A stretch of 64,000 nucleotides of DNA from Larsenimonas rhizosphaerae (GCF_023700005.1 NZ_JAMLJK010000001.1:2029096-2093095); one strand, 5' to 3'; shown: positions 1 to 11,650, numbered from the stretch's first letter. Program-made: numbers and translations. The notes: generated by a model not told the origin, from the sequence alone.

Positions 1-1458
1 ATCGGAAAAGGGATGTTTGATGCCGGCGATCTCCTGATAGGTTTCGTGGCCCTTGCCGGCAATCAGAATCACATCGGACAGGGCCGCTTCGCGAATCACC
101 TGCTCGATTGCCTGACGACGGTCAGCCACGGCCTGCACTCCCGGCACGTCCTTCACGCCGGCCAGCATCTCGTCACGAATCGCGGCGGCAGATTCGCTGC
201 GTGGATTATCATCGGTAATCACCAGCCGGTCTGCCCCATCACACGCAGCGCGAGCCATCAACGGACGCTTGCCGCTGTCCCGGTCACCACCACAGCCGAC
301 CAGGCACCAGAGCCTGCCCGGCACGTGATCCCGAAGGGCTTCAAGGGCATTGGTCAAGGCATCAGGCGTATGCGCGTAATCGATGATCACGATGGGCCCG
401 GGTGCGGCAATGCGCTCCATTCGGCCCGGCACCGGCGCCAGTTGCGCCATCGCCTCAAGAAGCACCTCCAGCGGCGCCAGCGCCTGGCCGTAGGCGGCGG
501 CCAGCGCCAGCAGGGCGTTGGTCAGGTTGAAATGCCCCATCAGCCCCAGCGATAGTGTGATCTCGCCCTCCGGCGTCATCACGCGTGCAGACTGCCCCGT
601 ATCCTCGGGATGATGTGACAGCACCCTGAAGTCGGCGCTGTCTCCATGACCAACACGAAGGACCCGAACTGCCGGACCGCAGCCCGCTACCATCAGCCGC
701 GACAGAGGATCATCTTCATTGACCACCGCCAGAGCCAGTTCCGGTCGACGAAACAGTCGCGCCTTGGCTGCGGCGTAGGCCGCCATGCTGCCGTGATAAT
801 CCAGATGATCCCGGGTCAGGTTGGTAAATATGGCGGTGTGAATCGGCGTGGCCGCCAGGCGGTCCTGATCCAGAGCATGCGAGGAAGCCTCAAGCACGAC
901 CCGCGTCACCTCATCGGCTGACAACGCCCCCAGTGCGGCCTGAATGCCCACGATGCCCGGCGTCGTCAGGCCGGTATCCGTCAACTGCCCTGGACGCCCT
1001 ACGCCCAGCGTACCCATAAGCCCGCATGGCCCCGCGACCGCTTCGGTCAGTGACGCCAGGTAATGGGCTACCGAGCTTTTGCCATTGGTACCGGTCACTG
1101 CCGACACAAACAGGCTGTCCGACACCTGATGGATTCCTCTGGCCAGCACGCCCAGCCGGCCCTTCAGGTCAGTTACGGCCATCACGCGGTGATCGCCTTC
1201 AACCGGCCCTGCTTCAGCATCGTCATCCACATGGGCAAGCACCAGGCCAGCTTCTGCCTGCAGAGCCTGAACGATATAGTCTCGTCCATCGGCGACTACG
1301 CCAGGCACCGCCAGGAAGACATCACCGGCCCTGAGCAGGCGTGAATCCGTTACCAGCCGTGTTCTGGCCGGCAGAACCGGCCAGACGTTACCCGGCCAGA
1401 GGGTTTCAAGCATCTGCAACACACTGGCGCGCGTGACCGTGTCACTTCCTGAATTCAT
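1..1458 (-). CDS. murE: UDP-MurNAc-tripeptide synthetase MurE (partial, C-terminus beyond window)
   Basis: Cytoplasmic ATP-dependent ligase that adds meso-diaminopimelate to UDP-MurNAc-L-Ala-D-Glu in peptidoglycan precursor synthesis. Translating the minus strand from the ATG at 1458 gives an uninterrupted frame to the window edge (about 486 codons). The Mur-ligase ATP loop TGTNGKSS lies near residues 122-129. A DNPRSE motif near residue 416 is the signature of meso-DAP (not lysine) specificity, and GKGHETYQ follows near the end. The start overlaps the ftsI stop as ATGA, so the two are probably translationally coupled. Only the extreme C-terminus is missing. Confidence 0.96.
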   Translation of the reverse strand, partial: MNSGSDTVTRASVLQMLETLWPGNVWPVLPARTRLVTDSRLLRAGDVFLAVPGVVADGRDYIVQALQAEAGLVLAHVDDDAEAGPVEGDHRVMAVTDLKGRLGVLARGIHQVSDSLFVSAVTGTNGKSSVAHYLASLTEAVAGPCGLMGTLGVGRPGQLTDTGLTTPGIVGIQAALGALSADEVTRVVLEASSHALDQDRLAATPIHTAIFTNLTRDHLDYHGSMAAYAAAKARLFRRPELALAVVNEDDPLSRLMVAGCGPAVRVLRVGHGDSADFRVLSHHPEDTGQSARVMTPEGEITLSLGLMGHFNLTNALLALAAAYGQALAPLEVLLEAMAQLAPVPGRMERIAAPGPIVIIDYAHTPDALTNALEALRDHVPGRLWCLVGCGGDRDSGKRPLMARAACDGADRLVITDDNPRSESAAAIRDEMLAGVKDVPGVQAVADRRQAIEQVIREAALSDVILIAGKGHETYQEIAGIKHPFSD

Positions 1459-3179
1459 CGTGTGGCCTCCGCGGTATCATGAGGGTCATCCGGGGGCACA
1501 TCGAGCAGTCGGAGCGCCTTGCCGGCAACCCGGGCAAAGATCGGCGCCGCCACCTGGCCGCCGTAGAATTCCTTGCCCTTGGGGTTATCGATCGAAATCA
1601 TGGTAATGATCCGGGGATTACTGGCGGGCGCGATGCCGACAAAGTTGGCACGGTACGCCTTGCGCTGATATCCCTCGGCCCCCACCTTGCGCACGGTACC
1701 GGTCTTGCCGGCTACCCGATAACCGTTCACGGCCGCCCGATGACCACTGCCGCCGGGCTCTACCACCGTTTCCATCATCTTGAGCACCTGATGGGCGATT
1801 TTGGCCGACACCACCTGCTTGCCCTTGACCGGATCGCGCCGTTTGAACAGGGTGGCCGGAATACGCTCGCCATCGTTGGTAATGGCCGTATAGGCCGCTG
1901 CGATCTGCAGTGCCGATGCCGACAGACCATAACCGTAGGCCAGCGTGGCACGCTTGGCCTTTGACCAGCTGAAGGGCGATGGCAGGCTGCCGTCCCCTTC
2001 ACCCGGGAAATTGATCTGCTCCGGGGGCTGCCCAAGTCCCATTGCGTTGTACATGTTCCAGACTGCCGCGTCAGGTAGCGCCAGCGCCATATGTGTCATG
2101 CCGATGTTCGAGGACTTGGTAATGATGCCGGTCATGGTCAGTTTGCCGAAATCGAGACTGTCCTTGATGGTGTAGCGGTGATCCAGCACCATCCAGCCAG
2201 GCGACGTATCAATAACGGTATCCGGCGTAAACTTGCCTGAGGCAAGGCCGGCGCACATGGCAAGCGGTTTCATCACGGACCCGGGCTCAAAGGCATCGGT
2301 AATCGCACGGTTCCTGAGCCCGGCCGGGTCGAGGTTGGCCCGGTTGTTCGGATTGAAGGACGGCGCATTGGCCATCGCCAGCACCTCGCCGTTGCGGGCA
2401 TCAATCATGACCAGTGTACCGGCATCGGCATGGTGCTCGGCCACGGCAGCCTTGAGTTCGCGATAGGCCATGTACTGCAGACGCAGGTTGATGGACAACT
2501 GCATATTGCCGCCGGGTTCAGCGTCACGAATCAGGTGCAGATCACGGACCAGCCGCCCCTTGCGGTCCTTGAGGACGCGGCGCTTGCCGGGCGTACCGGT
2601 CAGGTAATCGTTATAGGCCAGCTCCAGCCCTTCCTGCCCCTTGTCGTCGATATTGGTCACCCCCAGAAGCTGGGCCATGACCTCGCCGGTAGGGTAATAC
2701 CGCTTGTACTCATGCTGGCCGTATACACCGGTAATCTGCAGATCCAGCACGCTCTGGGCCGGCTCCGGCGTTACCTGACGCTTGAGATACATGAAGGATT
2801 TATTGCGGTAGTTATCCACTCGCGAAATGAAATCCGCCGGTCTCTCACCCAGCGCCTGGGCCAGTTGCGTCAGCGTGGCCTTGTCCGTGGGCAGTTCCTG
2901 GGGATTGGCCCAGAGCGTCACTACCGGCGTGGACACCGCCAGCGGCTCACCATCACGGTCGGTAATCATTCCCCGATGGGCATCTATGGTTTCAACACGG
3001 AGCGTACGGGCATCACCCTGCCCCTTCAAAAAGGGCTGATCCACCACCTGCAGATACACGATGCGCCCGGCCAGTACCACCAGCGCCATCAGAATCAACA
3101 GGACAATGAACCGAAACCGCCACGGAGACATGGCATGGTGCGTCGAGGAAGAAGGCGCCTGATTGCGTCGCTGGCTCAT
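1455..3179 (-). CDS. ftsI: Peptidoglycan D,D-transpeptidase FtsI (PBP3)
   Basis: Septum-specific class B penicillin-binding protein that cross-links peptidoglycan at the division site. The 574-residue protein has a short cytoplasmic N-terminus, one membrane anchor (about residues 22-46), a pedestal domain and a C-terminal transpeptidase domain. All three active-site motifs are present: SVMK at 301-304 (nucleophile Ser301), SSN at 356-358 and KTG at 492-494. Length matches the gammaproteobacterial family. It overlaps ftsL upstream and murE downstream by ATGA, in the standard dcw order. Confidence 0.98.
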   Translation of the reverse strand: MSQRRNQAPSSSTHHAMSPWRFRFIVLLILMALVVLAGRIVYLQVVDQPFLKGQGDARTLRVETIDAHRGMITDRDGEPLAVSTPVVTLWANPQELPTDKATLTQLAQALGERPADFISRVDNYRNKSFMYLKRQVTPEPAQSVLDLQITGVYGQHEYKRYYPTGEVMAQLLGVTNIDDKGQEGLELAYNDYLTGTPGKRRVLKDRKGRLVRDLHLIRDAEPGGNMQLSINLRLQYMAYRELKAAVAEHHADAGTLVMIDARNGEVLAMANAPSFNPNNRANLDPAGLRNRAITDAFEPGSVMKPLAMCAGLASGKFTPDTVIDTSPGWMVLDHRYTIKDSLDFGKLTMTGIITKSSNIGMTHMALALPDAAVWNMYNAMGLGQPPEQINFPGEGDGSLPSPFSWSKAKRATLAYGYGLSASALQIAAAYTAITNDGERIPATLFKRRDPVKGKQVVSAKIAHQVLKMMETVVEPGGSGHRAAVNGYRVAGKTGTVRKVGAEGYQRKAYRANFVGIAPASNPRIITMISIDNPKGKEFYGGQVAAPIFARVAGKALRLLDVPPDDPHDTAEATR

Positions 3180-3511
3180 GGACGAATTACTCTACTTTCA
3201 TTGACATCAGGCACATGCATATCGAGGCGCTTGCGTGCCAGTGCCTCGATCCGGGAGGGGGAAGACCAGGTACTTTCCTCCAGCAGCAGACGACTCCACG
3301 TCGTCTGCAACTGATCATGCTGGCGCTCCATCTTTTGCAGGCGCACATACTGGACCCGCGTATGGTGTGCGCTGGAAACCACGACAAATGCCGAGATAAC
3401 CACCAGCAAAAACAGAATACCCACCCCGACATACGTCACCCGAAAGCGCGGACTGAAGGGGAGCTGTCCGAGAAATTCATACCGTAGCTGTGAGCGCCTG
3501 CGCTTCGCCAT
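3176..3511 (-). CDS. ftsL: Cell division protein FtsL
   Basis: Small bitopic divisome protein of the FtsQLB complex. The 111-residue product has a basic cytoplasmic start (MAKRRRSQ), one transmembrane segment at about residues 25-46 and a periplasmic heptad-like coiled coil (YVRLQKMERQHDQLQ). The sequence is weakly conserved, as usual for FtsL. The call rests on size, topology and position between rsmH and ftsI. It starts 8 nt after the rsmH stop and overlaps ftsI by 4 nt. Confidence 0.93.
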   Translation of the reverse strand: MAKRRRSQLRYEFLGQLPFSPRFRVTYVGVGILFLLVVISAFVVVSSAHHTRVQYVRLQKMERQHDQLQTTWSRLLLEESTWSSPSRIEALARKRLDMHVPDVNESRVIRP

Positions 3512-3519
3512 ACGTCCTC

Positions 3520-4467
3520 TTATGCCAGTTTTTCCGCTACACGCATGACAGCACTTCGGGCCCTGGGGTTCATTTCTATTTCATCCCGGGTCGGTTTGAG
3601 TGCCTTGCCGACAAGCGTCAACCGCTTGTTGAGCTGGTCATCGCGCAGGGGCAAATGCCGGGGCAACTGGTCGCCGCGCGCCTTGTCACGCATGAAGCGC
3701 TTGACGATCCGGTCTTCCAGCGAGTGAAAGCTGATCACCACCAGACGTCCGCCCACGGCCAGCGCCTCAAGCGCGCTGTCGAGCGCACGCTCAAGTTCCC
3801 CCAGCTCATCATTGATATAAATGCGAAAGGCCTGAAAGGCTCGCGTGGCAGGATGCTTGTGCTTTTCCCAGGCGGGGTGCGCATCCTTCAGAAGGCGCGC
3901 GAGGTGATGGGTGGTCTCGATCGGCCGTTCAAGCCGTTCGGTGGCAATTGCACGCGCCAGCCGCTTTGCATAGCGCTCTTCACCGTAGGTTTTCATCACC
4001 CAGGCCATGTCCTGCTCGGAGGCCGTCGCCAGCCAGGTGGCCACGCTTTGACCGCTGTCCGGATCCATCCGCATGTCCAGCGGGCCATCACGCATGAAGC
4101 TGAAACCGCGCTCACCATCATCAAGTTGAGGCGAGGACACGCCAATATCCAGCAAAATGCCATCGAGACTGCCATGCAGGCCCTGCTCATGAGCCAGATC
4201 GCCCAGTGTCGAGAAGGTACCGCGGGTAATTGAAAAGCGGGGATCGGTGATTTCGGCTGCCGCCGCCAGCGCGTCAGGGTCACGGTCCATGGCCAGCAGC
4301 CGGCCGGCATCGTCCAACAGCCCCAGGATGGCGCGGGAATGGCCGCCTCGCCCGAAGGTGCCGTCGATATACGTACCGGAAGGGACCTGCACCAGCCGGT
4401 CCACCGCCCCGTCGAGCAGGACGCTTTTATGAATGAAGTCCTGAGACGGTGCGGGGCCTGATGACAT
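3520..4467 (-). CDS. rsmH: 16S rRNA (cytosine(1402)-N4)-methyltransferase RsmH
   Basis: SAM-dependent methyltransferase acting on C1402 of 16S rRNA in the decoding centre (formerly MraW). At 315 residues it is full length. It opens with [13 protein letters not shown] and the SAM-binding segment [24 protein letters not shown] and [13 protein letters not shown] follow. It is the first dcw gene here: mraZ, normally just upstream, is absent and only about 45 bp separate it from the RNase P RNA gene on the same strand. No strong Shine-Dalgarno sequence is visible before the ATG at 4467. Confidence 0.98.
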   Translation of the reverse strand: MSSGPAPSQDFIHKSVLLDGAVDRLVQVPSGTYIDGTFGRGGHSRAILGLLDDAGRLLAMDRDPDALAAAAEITDPRFSITRGTFSTLGDLAHEQGLHGSLDGILLDIGVSSPQLDDGERGFSFMRDGPLDMRMDPDSGQSVATWLATASEQDMAWVMKTYGEERYAKRLARAIATERLERPIETTHHLARLLKDAHPAWEKHKHPATRAFQAFRIYINDELGELERALDSALEALAVGGRLVVISFHSLEDRIVKRFMRDKARGDQLPRHLPLRDDQLNKRLTLVGKALKPTRDEIEMNPRARSAVMRVAEKLA

Positions 4468-4511
4468 TGAGGGGTACTCGAAGCTATAAATTGGCTTGCG
4501 GAAAGGAAATG

Positions 4512-4868
<357 letters not shown>

Positions 4869-4874
4869 CGGAGA

Positions 4875-4903
4875 AGAATACCAGTGCCCCTGCCCCCCCT
4901 CAA
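4875..4903 (-). promoter_or_regulatory. Predicted sigma-70 promoter of rnpB
   Basis: On the minus strand there is a -35 TTGAGG (4903-4898), a 17-nt spacer and a -10 TATTCT (4880-4875). The predicted start point near 4868 falls just before the 5' strand of rnpB helix P1. With no obvious terminator before rsmH, this promoter may also feed the dcw genes (inference). Confidence 0.6.
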
Positions 4904-4941
4904 CTGCTGTTTTTGATCAGTGACATCTGGATGCACTTTTT

Positions 4942-5802
4942 CTACACGCCGTTACCTTTACCCAGAAGTCGTTGATACCACTGCTTTTTGCGTCCACCCA
5001 GCAACCTGGCCGCAATGGCCGCCGATTGTTTGACCCCCACACCTTCGGTTTGCAGGGCCTCGAGCAGCGCCTCGGCTTCAATATCAACATGCTCCTGCTG
5101 GCCTTCCAGCGCCGGCGCTCCTTCCACCAGCACCACAAACTCGCCCCGCGCCTGATTGGGATCTTCCTCGATGCGAGCCAGCAGTTCAGGCGGCGTGCCA
5201 TCCAGAAAGGTTTCGAAGGTCTTGGTCAGTTCACGCGCCAGGACGACACGACGCTCGGGCACGAGCGATTCAAGCGCCTCGAGAAAGGCACGAATCCGAT
5301 GGGGAGATTCATAAAAGATCTGAGTTCCCACGCTTCGCACGCTGCGCTCAAGCTCTTCCAGGCGAGCCTGCGCCTTCGCCGAAACAAACCCGCGGAAGGT
5401 GAATGGCTGCGAAGGCAGTCCGGCTGCACTCAACGCCGTGACCAGGGCGCAGGGACCGGGGACCGGCACCACGCGACTGCCACGTTCACGGAGTGCCTGC
5501 ACCAGACGATATCCCGGGTCGGAAATAAGCGGCGTACCGGCATCGCTGATCAGTGCAATGTTCTGCCCCTGCTCGATACGCGCGACCATCGTATCGATCC
5601 GCGACGCCTCATTGTGCTCATGGAGTGACATCAAAGGCCCGCGAATACCGAAATGATCCAGCAGCCGCGCACTGTGACGGGTATCTTCCGCAGCAATCAG
5701 GTCAGCCTCGCCCAATAGCCGCAGGGCACGCGCGGAAATGTCTTCGAGGTTACCAATCGGTGTGGCAACCACGTACAATGCCCCTTCGTGATTTTGAGTC
5801 AT
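4942..5802 (-). CDS. rsmI: 16S rRNA (cytidine(1402)-2'-O)-methyltransferase RsmI
   Basis: Methylates the ribose of C1402 of 16S rRNA, the nucleotide also modified by RsmH encoded close by. I chose the ATG at 5802 (286 aa), where the family N-terminus MTQNHEGALYVVATPIGNLED begins. An upstream in-frame ATG at 5886 would add 28 unrelated residues and run further into the divergent lpoA promoter region. Family motifs visible: ATPIGNLEDIS, AEDTRHSARLLDHF, SDAGTPLISDPG and FRGF. It is divergent from lpoA, the yraL/yraM arrangement of E. coli. Confidence 0.96.
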   Translation of the reverse strand: MTQNHEGALYVVATPIGNLEDISARALRLLGEADLIAAEDTRHSARLLDHFGIRGPLMSLHEHNEASRIDTMVARIEQGQNIALISDAGTPLISDPGYRLVQALRERGSRVVPVPGPCALVTALSAAGLPSQPFTFRGFVSAKAQARLEELERSVRSVGTQIFYESPHRIRAFLEALESLVPERRVVLARELTKTFETFLDGTPPELLARIEEDPNQARGEFVVLVEGAPALEGQQEHVDIEAEALLEALQTEGVGVKQSAAIAARLLGGRKKQWYQRLLGKGNGV

Positions 5803-5910
5803 TCGCTGTCCACATTCTGTACAGATCACTGTCTCAGTACCGCCTCCAGGCGGACACATGGAGAAGGCGCCAGACGCCCCGATCAAGGTTGATTAAAGAG
5901 GCAAGACTAC

Positions 5911-7660
5911 ATGCGTACCTCATGGCGATCCGCCGCTGCCATAGCGGCCATCACCCTTACACTGGGCGGGTGTGCGGGCTCATCGATTTCTCGCCCCTTT
6001 GGTGGCGGCGAGCCATCGGCTCAGGCACTGATTACCCAGGCACGGCAGCAACAGGGCGCTGAAGCGGCCACTACCCGGCTTCAGGCCGCCGGTATCCTAG
6101 CACGGCAGGACAGGACGGCGCAGGCGCTGGATCTGCTGAAAAACATGAACGACACCCTGCTACCGGCCGATGGTCGTGTGCAGTGGGCACTACTGACCAG
6201 CCAGACGGCCATTACCCAGCACGATGGAAAATCAGCCCTGACGGCCATCGAGTCGGTAGAATCCATCCCCACCTCCGACAGCAATCGTCAGACACTGGCA
6301 CAGCGCAAGGGCGAAGCACTTGGCCTGCTGAATCAGCCCCTCAAGGCCGCCATCACGCTGATTACACTGCAGAATGAAACCGATGATACCAGCCTGAATG
6401 ATGCCATCTGGCGTCAGGTAGCACGGCTGGATGAAACGCAACTGAACACCCTTTCCGACACTGGCGGCTGGTCTGCAGGCTGGATCAGCCTGGCCCAGGT
6501 CGCCAGAGACCAGGGCGGCGACCTGCAGCAATTGTTCGATGCAGTATCACGCTGGCAACAGTCACGCCCATCGCACCCTGCATCCAGACGCCTGCCCAGT
6601 GATCTGGCCGCGCTGGGTGATGCCAAAGGCCGTCAGATCAGCCGCATCGCCGTATTCCTGCCGGAATCCGGCCCGCTCAAGACCATTGCAGACTCGATTC
6701 GCGAAGGCATCAGGACACGTAACTCAACGGCCGCGTCTGCCGGCGAACAGATGCCTCAGATCACCTTTCATGATTCCAGTGGCCAGGACATCAAACGCCT
6801 TTACGCACAAGCCATGATGGAGGGTGCCCAGCTGGTCATCGGGCCCCTGGACAAGGACAAGGTCACCTCGCTTGAGCAGATGGGTAATGTACCCGTTACC
6901 ACCCTGGCCCTGAATTACGGCACCAGTGACACCAACAAGGCCGACAATCTTTACGAATACGGCCTGTCTGCCGAGGATGAAGCGCGTGAAGCCGCACACC
7001 GCGCCTGGGTGGACGGTCACCGCAACCCGGCTGTCATGGTCCCTGACAATGACTGGGGGCAGCGTGTCATGGAGGCCTTCCAGCAGCGGTGGCAGCAGGA
7101 AGGGGGCCAGCTGGCCAGCAGCGTAAGCTATGACCCGAAAGGATCTGTTGCCTCCGCCGTCAGCAAGGCCCTGCGCAGCGGAAGAACTCCCGACGCCCTC
7201 TTTCTGCTGGCACTGCCAGGCTATGCTCGCCAGATTCCGCCCACACTGAACTATTACTACGCCAACAATCTGCCGGTCTACGGCACATCCCACCTCTACC
7301 AGGGCACCCCACAACCTCACCTCGACCATGACATGAATGGCGTGCTGTTCTGTGATATTCCCTGGCAGATCCCCGACCCTGCAGCAGGCGGCAAGGAGGC
7401 ATTGCCCTTTGCCGATGACTACCGCCAACTGGCGCAGGGCGATTCGCCATCGCTGCTCAAACTCAAGGCCATGGGCGTTGATGCACTGGAACTTGGCCGA
7501 CGCCTGCCGCTGATTCAGCAGGTACCTGCCAGCGAAATGCGGGGCGCAACCGGCACACTGCACCTGGGCCCACAGCATCGCTTTCAGCGCATACTGCCCT
7601 GGGCGCAGTTCAAGAACGGCATTCCTTCGCTGCCTACCCTGACCTCATCGAGCAGCGTCA

Positions 7661-7680
<20 letters not shown>
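5911..7680 (+). CDS. lpoA: Penicillin-binding protein activator LpoA (lipoprotein)
   Basis: Outer-membrane lipoprotein that reaches through the periplasm to stimulate PBP1A. The 589-residue precursor has a signal peptide ending in the lipobox LGGC (Cys about residue 21). A helical, TPR-like N-terminal region follows, then a periplasmic-binding-protein-like domain from about residue 235 (GRQISRIAVFLPESGPL onward, with LVIGPLDKDKV). This is the usual YraM/LppC architecture. It leads a plus-strand run and its end overlaps yraN by 20 nt. Confidence 0.93.
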
Positions 7681-8727
<1,047 letters not shown>

Positions 8728-8734
8728 CAACGCC

Positions 8735-9301
8735 ATGAAAAAAACCGGATACCTTACCGCCGCTCTTCTGGTCGCCTCTCTGGGGCTGACCGGCTGCAGC
8801 GTATTCAGCACCAACGCCAATCCCAATGACTACACCACACGCACTCAGACCGAGATTCAGGGCGATAAGCAATTGCAGCATGCCCTGCTGAACCTCTACC
8901 TGCAGGGCGACAGCCGCTATGGTGAAAGCCATGTGAATGTGGATGCCTATAACGGCTATGTACTACTGACAGGACAGGTTCCCTCTCAGGACCTGAAGGA
9001 TCTGGCAGGCGAGGCCGCCAAACGCCATCGTGGCGTCAGCGGCGTACGCAATGAACTTACCGTGGGCGAAAACACGTCACGAACGCAGCGCATCAAGGAC
9101 AGCTGGATTACCACGCGCATCACCTCAAAGCTGTGGACGAATAACCGCATCGACGGTGACAGCGTGCATGTTATTACCGAGAACGGCAGCGTTTATCTAA
9201 TGGGACATGTCAGCCATCGCCAGGCAGACACCATTACCGCAACGGCTACTCCGATCGATGGCGTGAAACGCGTTGTCAAGGTCTTCCACTACATCGACTG
9301 A
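8735..9301 (+). CDS. dolP: Division/outer-membrane stress-associated lipoprotein DolP (two BON domains)
   Basis: Outer-membrane lipoprotein of the YraP/OsmY type that binds anionic phospholipid and supports membrane integrity at the septum. The ATG at 8735 opens a signal peptide ending in lipobox LTGC. Two BON domains follow at about residues 45-115 (VNVDAYNGYVLLTGQVPS) and 125-188 (VHVITENGSVYLMGHVS). It starts 7 nt after diaA and is the last gene before a strong terminator. Confidence 0.94.
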   Translation: MKKTGYLTAALLVASLGLTGCSVFSTNANPNDYTTRTQTEIQGDKQLQHALLNLYLQGDSRYGESHVNVDAYNGYVLLTGQVPSQDLKDLAGEAAKRHRGVSGVRNELTVGENTSRTQRIKDSWITTRITSKLWTNNRIDGDSVHVITENGSVYLMGHVSHRQADTITATATPIDGVKRVVKVFHYID

Positions 9302-9331
9302 TGTACGTTCGACGACGTCTTGAAAGGCCAT

Positions 9332-9363
9332 AAAAAAAGGCAAGCCCGAGGGCTTGCCTTTTT
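9332..9363. terminator. Bidirectional rho-independent terminator (dolP/sspB)
   Basis: AAGGCAAGCCC and GGGCTTGCCTT form an 11-bp stem around a GA-type loop. It is preceded by an A-run and followed by a T-run, so it can end dolP (plus) and sspB (minus). Confidence 0.9.
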
Positions 9364-9392
9364 AGTGCGACACATGCAGTGGGTCACATGCG

Positions 9393-9893
9393 CTATTTGA
9401 TCACTCGCAGCGAAGGTCGCTTCGATGAAGGGCGTGACGCCTTGTCATCATCTCCGCCAGCACCATCTTCGGAGCCCGCATCGGATGCTGATTCCTCGGA
9501 CGCTTCAACGCTACGCAGGGACGGCCCGGCCGAAGAAGATGCCTTGTCGTCACCCTCATCCTCCTCGCCCTCGGGAATCACGGGCTCGTGACCAAAGACC
9601 ATACCCACGCCGTTTTCACGTGCGTACAGGGCCACCAGCGCTTCAATCGGAATCTCGATGCGCATCGGCTGACCACCGAATCGGGCACTGAAGGCAATCA
9701 TGGCATTTTCCATTACCAGATCACGCACGGCACCAGGCGCGGCATTAAGAACAATTTGTCCATTCTGGACAAACTGACGCGGCACAATGACACCGTATAT
9801 CTCGGCATCCACCACCATATACGGCGTCAATTCGTTATCAAGCAGCCACTCATAGAGCGCGCGTGCCAGATAAGGACGACTACTGGAAGACAT
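9393..9893 (-). CDS. sspB: ClpXP protease specificity-enhancing factor SspB
   Basis: Adaptor that binds ssrA-tagged peptides and delivers them to ClpXP. The start at 9893 (MSSSSRPYLARALYEWLLDN) matches the family; an upstream in-frame start at 9995 would overlap sspA. The folded domain spans about residues 1-110. A long, acidic, Ser-rich linker follows, then the C-terminal ClpX-binding (XB) tail RPSLRVIK. Total 166 residues. It follows sspA on the same strand. Confidence 0.95.
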   Translation of the reverse strand: MSSSSRPYLARALYEWLLDNELTPYMVVDAEIYGVIVPRQFVQNGQIVLNAAPGAVRDLVMENAMIAFSARFGGQPMRIEIPIEALVALYARENGVGMVFGHEPVIPEGEEDEGDDKASSSAGPSLRSVEASEESASDAGSEDGAGGDDDKASRPSSKRPSLRVIK

Positions 9894-9936
9894 GTTTTCC
9901 TCCTGCAACAGGGAAGCAGCCACGCCTCCCTTCCAT

Positions 9937-10569
9937 TTAGACCCTGATTTCGCGCTCGGCTTCAAGCAGGGAAGCCTTGAAGGACTCCCTCGCAAAGAGC
10001 CGTTCCATGTAGTCCATCAACGGCTTGACCTGACGCTCGGGCAACTCGATACCAAGACTTGGCAGACGCCAGAGAATCGGCGCAATGCAGCAATCTGCCA
10101 GCGAGAATTCCTCGCTCATGAAATACGGCAGGTCTTCAAAGATCGGGCTGACACCGACGAGGCTTTCACGAAGCTCCTTGCGCGCGGCTTCCTGCTCCTT
10201 CTTGGTACCTTCACCGGAAAGCAGCAGCTTCACCTTCGGGCACCATTCACGCTCGATCCGGTGCATCCAGAGACGCGTTTGCGCCCGCGCAACCGGATAT
10301 ACCGGTAACAGCGGCGGATGCGGGAAACGCTCATCCAGATACTCCATCATGACCTGCGATTCATAAAGCACCAGATCACGGTCCAGTAGCGTTGGTACGC
10401 TGTTGTACGGATTCAGATCTGCAAGCTCTGCCGGCGGGTTGGTCTCGGATACTTCCAGGATATCAACGGACACCCCTTTTTCGGCCAACACAATACGCAC
10501 ACGATGGCTGTAATGATCATCATGGCCGGTATAAAACGTCATCGACGAGCGCTTGGCTACGACACCCAT
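9937..10569 (-). CDS. sspA: Stringent starvation protein A (GST-fold)
   Basis: RNA-polymerase-associated protein with a glutathione-S-transferase fold, involved in starvation and acid tolerance. The 210-residue product shows [15 protein letters not shown] in the thioredoxin-like half and [20 protein letters not shown] before the helical half. No catalytic GST role is expected. It lies 43 nt upstream of sspB, the standard pair. Confidence 0.96.
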   Translation of the reverse strand: MGVVAKRSSMTFYTGHDDHYSHRVRIVLAEKGVSVDILEVSETNPPAELADLNPYNSVPTLLDRDLVLYESQVMMEYLDERFPHPPLLPVYPVARAQTRLWMHRIEREWCPKVKLLLSGEGTKKEQEAARKELRESLVGVSPIFEDLPYFMSEEFSLADCCIAPILWRLPSLGIELPERQVKPLMDYMERLFARESFKASLLEAEREIRV

Positions 10570-10668
10570 GTAACAATCCTCGCTTCAATTCAAGCCCAAT
10601 GATACCACGAGCGATGCCCTGCGTGGGCGAGTTGAACCGATGCCCGCCCCGATTGCATCGGCAAGACA

Positions 10669-10697
10669 CAAAAACGCCCAGGCCATTGGCCCAGGCG
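10669..10697 (-). terminator. Rho-independent terminator of rplM-rpsI
   Basis: Downstream of the rpsI stop on the minus strand, CGCCTGGGCC and GGCCTGGGCG pair over 10 bp with two G-U pairs and a 3-nt loop. A run of five Ts follows. Confidence 0.75.
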
Positions 10698-10718
10698 CTT
10701 TCCGTACAACAGTACTGC

Positions 10719-11108
10719 TTAACGCTTGGAGAACTGAGGACGACGACGCGCCTTGCGCAGACCGACCTTCTTACGTTCAACCTTACGTGCATCACGCGTA
10801 ACATAACCCGCGTCACGAAGCGCCTTGCGGAATTCTTCGTTGTAATCGAGCAGTGCACGGGTAATACCGTGACGAATGGCGCCGGCCTGTGAGGAACCAC
10901 CACCACCCTGAACAGTGACATTGATGTCGAACTGGCCATTGGTTTCAGTCAGCTCGAGCGGCTGACGAACAACCATCTGCGCCGTAACACGACCGAAGTA
11001 TTCGTTCAGTTCACGGTTGTTGACCGTGATCTTGCCTGTACCAGGCTTGACGAAGACGCGGGCGGTAGATGTCTTGCGGCGACCTGTACCGTAATATTGT
11101 TGAGACAT
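10719..11108 (-). CDS. rpsI: 30S ribosomal protein S9
   Basis: Small-subunit ribosomal protein whose C-terminal tail reaches the P-site tRNA. The 129-residue product begins [19 protein letters not shown] and ends in the invariant basic tail ...RRRPQFSKR. It starts 13 nt after rplM in the conserved L13-S9 operon. Confidence 0.99.
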   Translation of the reverse strand: MSQQYYGTGRRKTSTARVFVKPGTGKITVNNRELNEYFGRVTAQMVVRQPLELTETNGQFDINVTVQGGGGSSQAGAIRHGITRALLDYNEEFRKALRDAGYVTRDARKVERKKVGLRKARRRPQFSKR

Positions 11109-11121
11109 ATCAGACCTTCCT

Positions 11122-11550
11122 TCAGATGTTCAGAGCTTGGGGCTGCTGCGCAGCATGCGGATGCTCGGCACCAGCATAAACCTTGAGCTTGGAGTGCATC
11201 ACGCGGCCAAGCGGACCCTTGGGCAGCATGCCCTTGACGGCGAACTCGATAACACGCTGAGGCGCATGATCGATCATCTGTTCGAAGGTCATGGAGCGCA
11301 GACCACCGGGATAACCGGTGTGGCGGTAATAATTCTTGTCGGTTGCCTTGTTGCCCGTAACACGGACCTTTTCGGCATTGATGACGACAATGTAGTCACC
11401 AGTATCGACATGAGGAGTATATTCCGGCTTGTGCTTGCCTCGCAGACGACGTGCGATTTCTGTGGCAAGACGGCCCAGAGTCTTGTCCGTAGCGTCGACG
11501 ACATACCAGTCGCGCTGGACGGACTGCGGTTTAGCGCTGAACGTCTTCAT
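11122..11550 (-). CDS. rplM: 50S ribosomal protein L13
   Basis: Early-assembly large-subunit protein, 142 residues, with the family landmarks [36 protein letters not shown] and HTGYPGGL. It is first in the rplM-rpsI operon, behind a clear promoter and a leader of about 95 nt. In E. coli L13 represses its own operon through the leader; the leader hairpin here could serve that purpose (inference). Confidence 0.99.
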   Translation of the reverse strand: MKTFSAKPQSVQRDWYVVDATDKTLGRLATEIARRLRGKHKPEYTPHVDTGDYIVVINAEKVRVTGNKATDKNYYRHTGYPGGLRSMTFEQMIDHAPQRVIEFAVKGMLPKGPLGRVMHSKLKVYAGAEHPHAAQQPQALNI

Positions 11551-11608
11551 GAAAAATTACCTCTTTCGGGTCAGGCCGCAAGGCGTTGACCAATCCCTAT
11601 TTTTCTTG

Positions 11609-11635
11609 GTTACCCTCACATTCTGCCGGGGTAAC
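11609..11635 (-). promoter_or_regulatory. Leader hairpin of rplM mRNA
   Basis: Within the predicted 5' leader of rplM, GTTACCC and GGGTAAC form a perfect 7-bp stem around a 13-nt loop, about 60 nt before the start codon. It is a candidate site for L13 autoregulation, judged from position only. Confidence 0.4.
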
Positions 11636-11650
11636 TATGAGCGAGCGCGC

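Noticed and set aside
2430-3314. 294-codon plus-strand frame opposite ftsI and ftsL
   Set aside because: Antisense shadow; low-complexity basic composition and no family resemblance.
5803-5886. Longer start for rsmI (28 extra residues)
   Set aside because: The added segment is not family-like and runs further into the divergent lpoA upstream region; the ATG at 5802 begins the conserved N-terminus.
6724-7578. 284-codon minus-strand frame opposite lpoA
   Set aside because: Antisense shadow of a well-supported lipoprotein gene.
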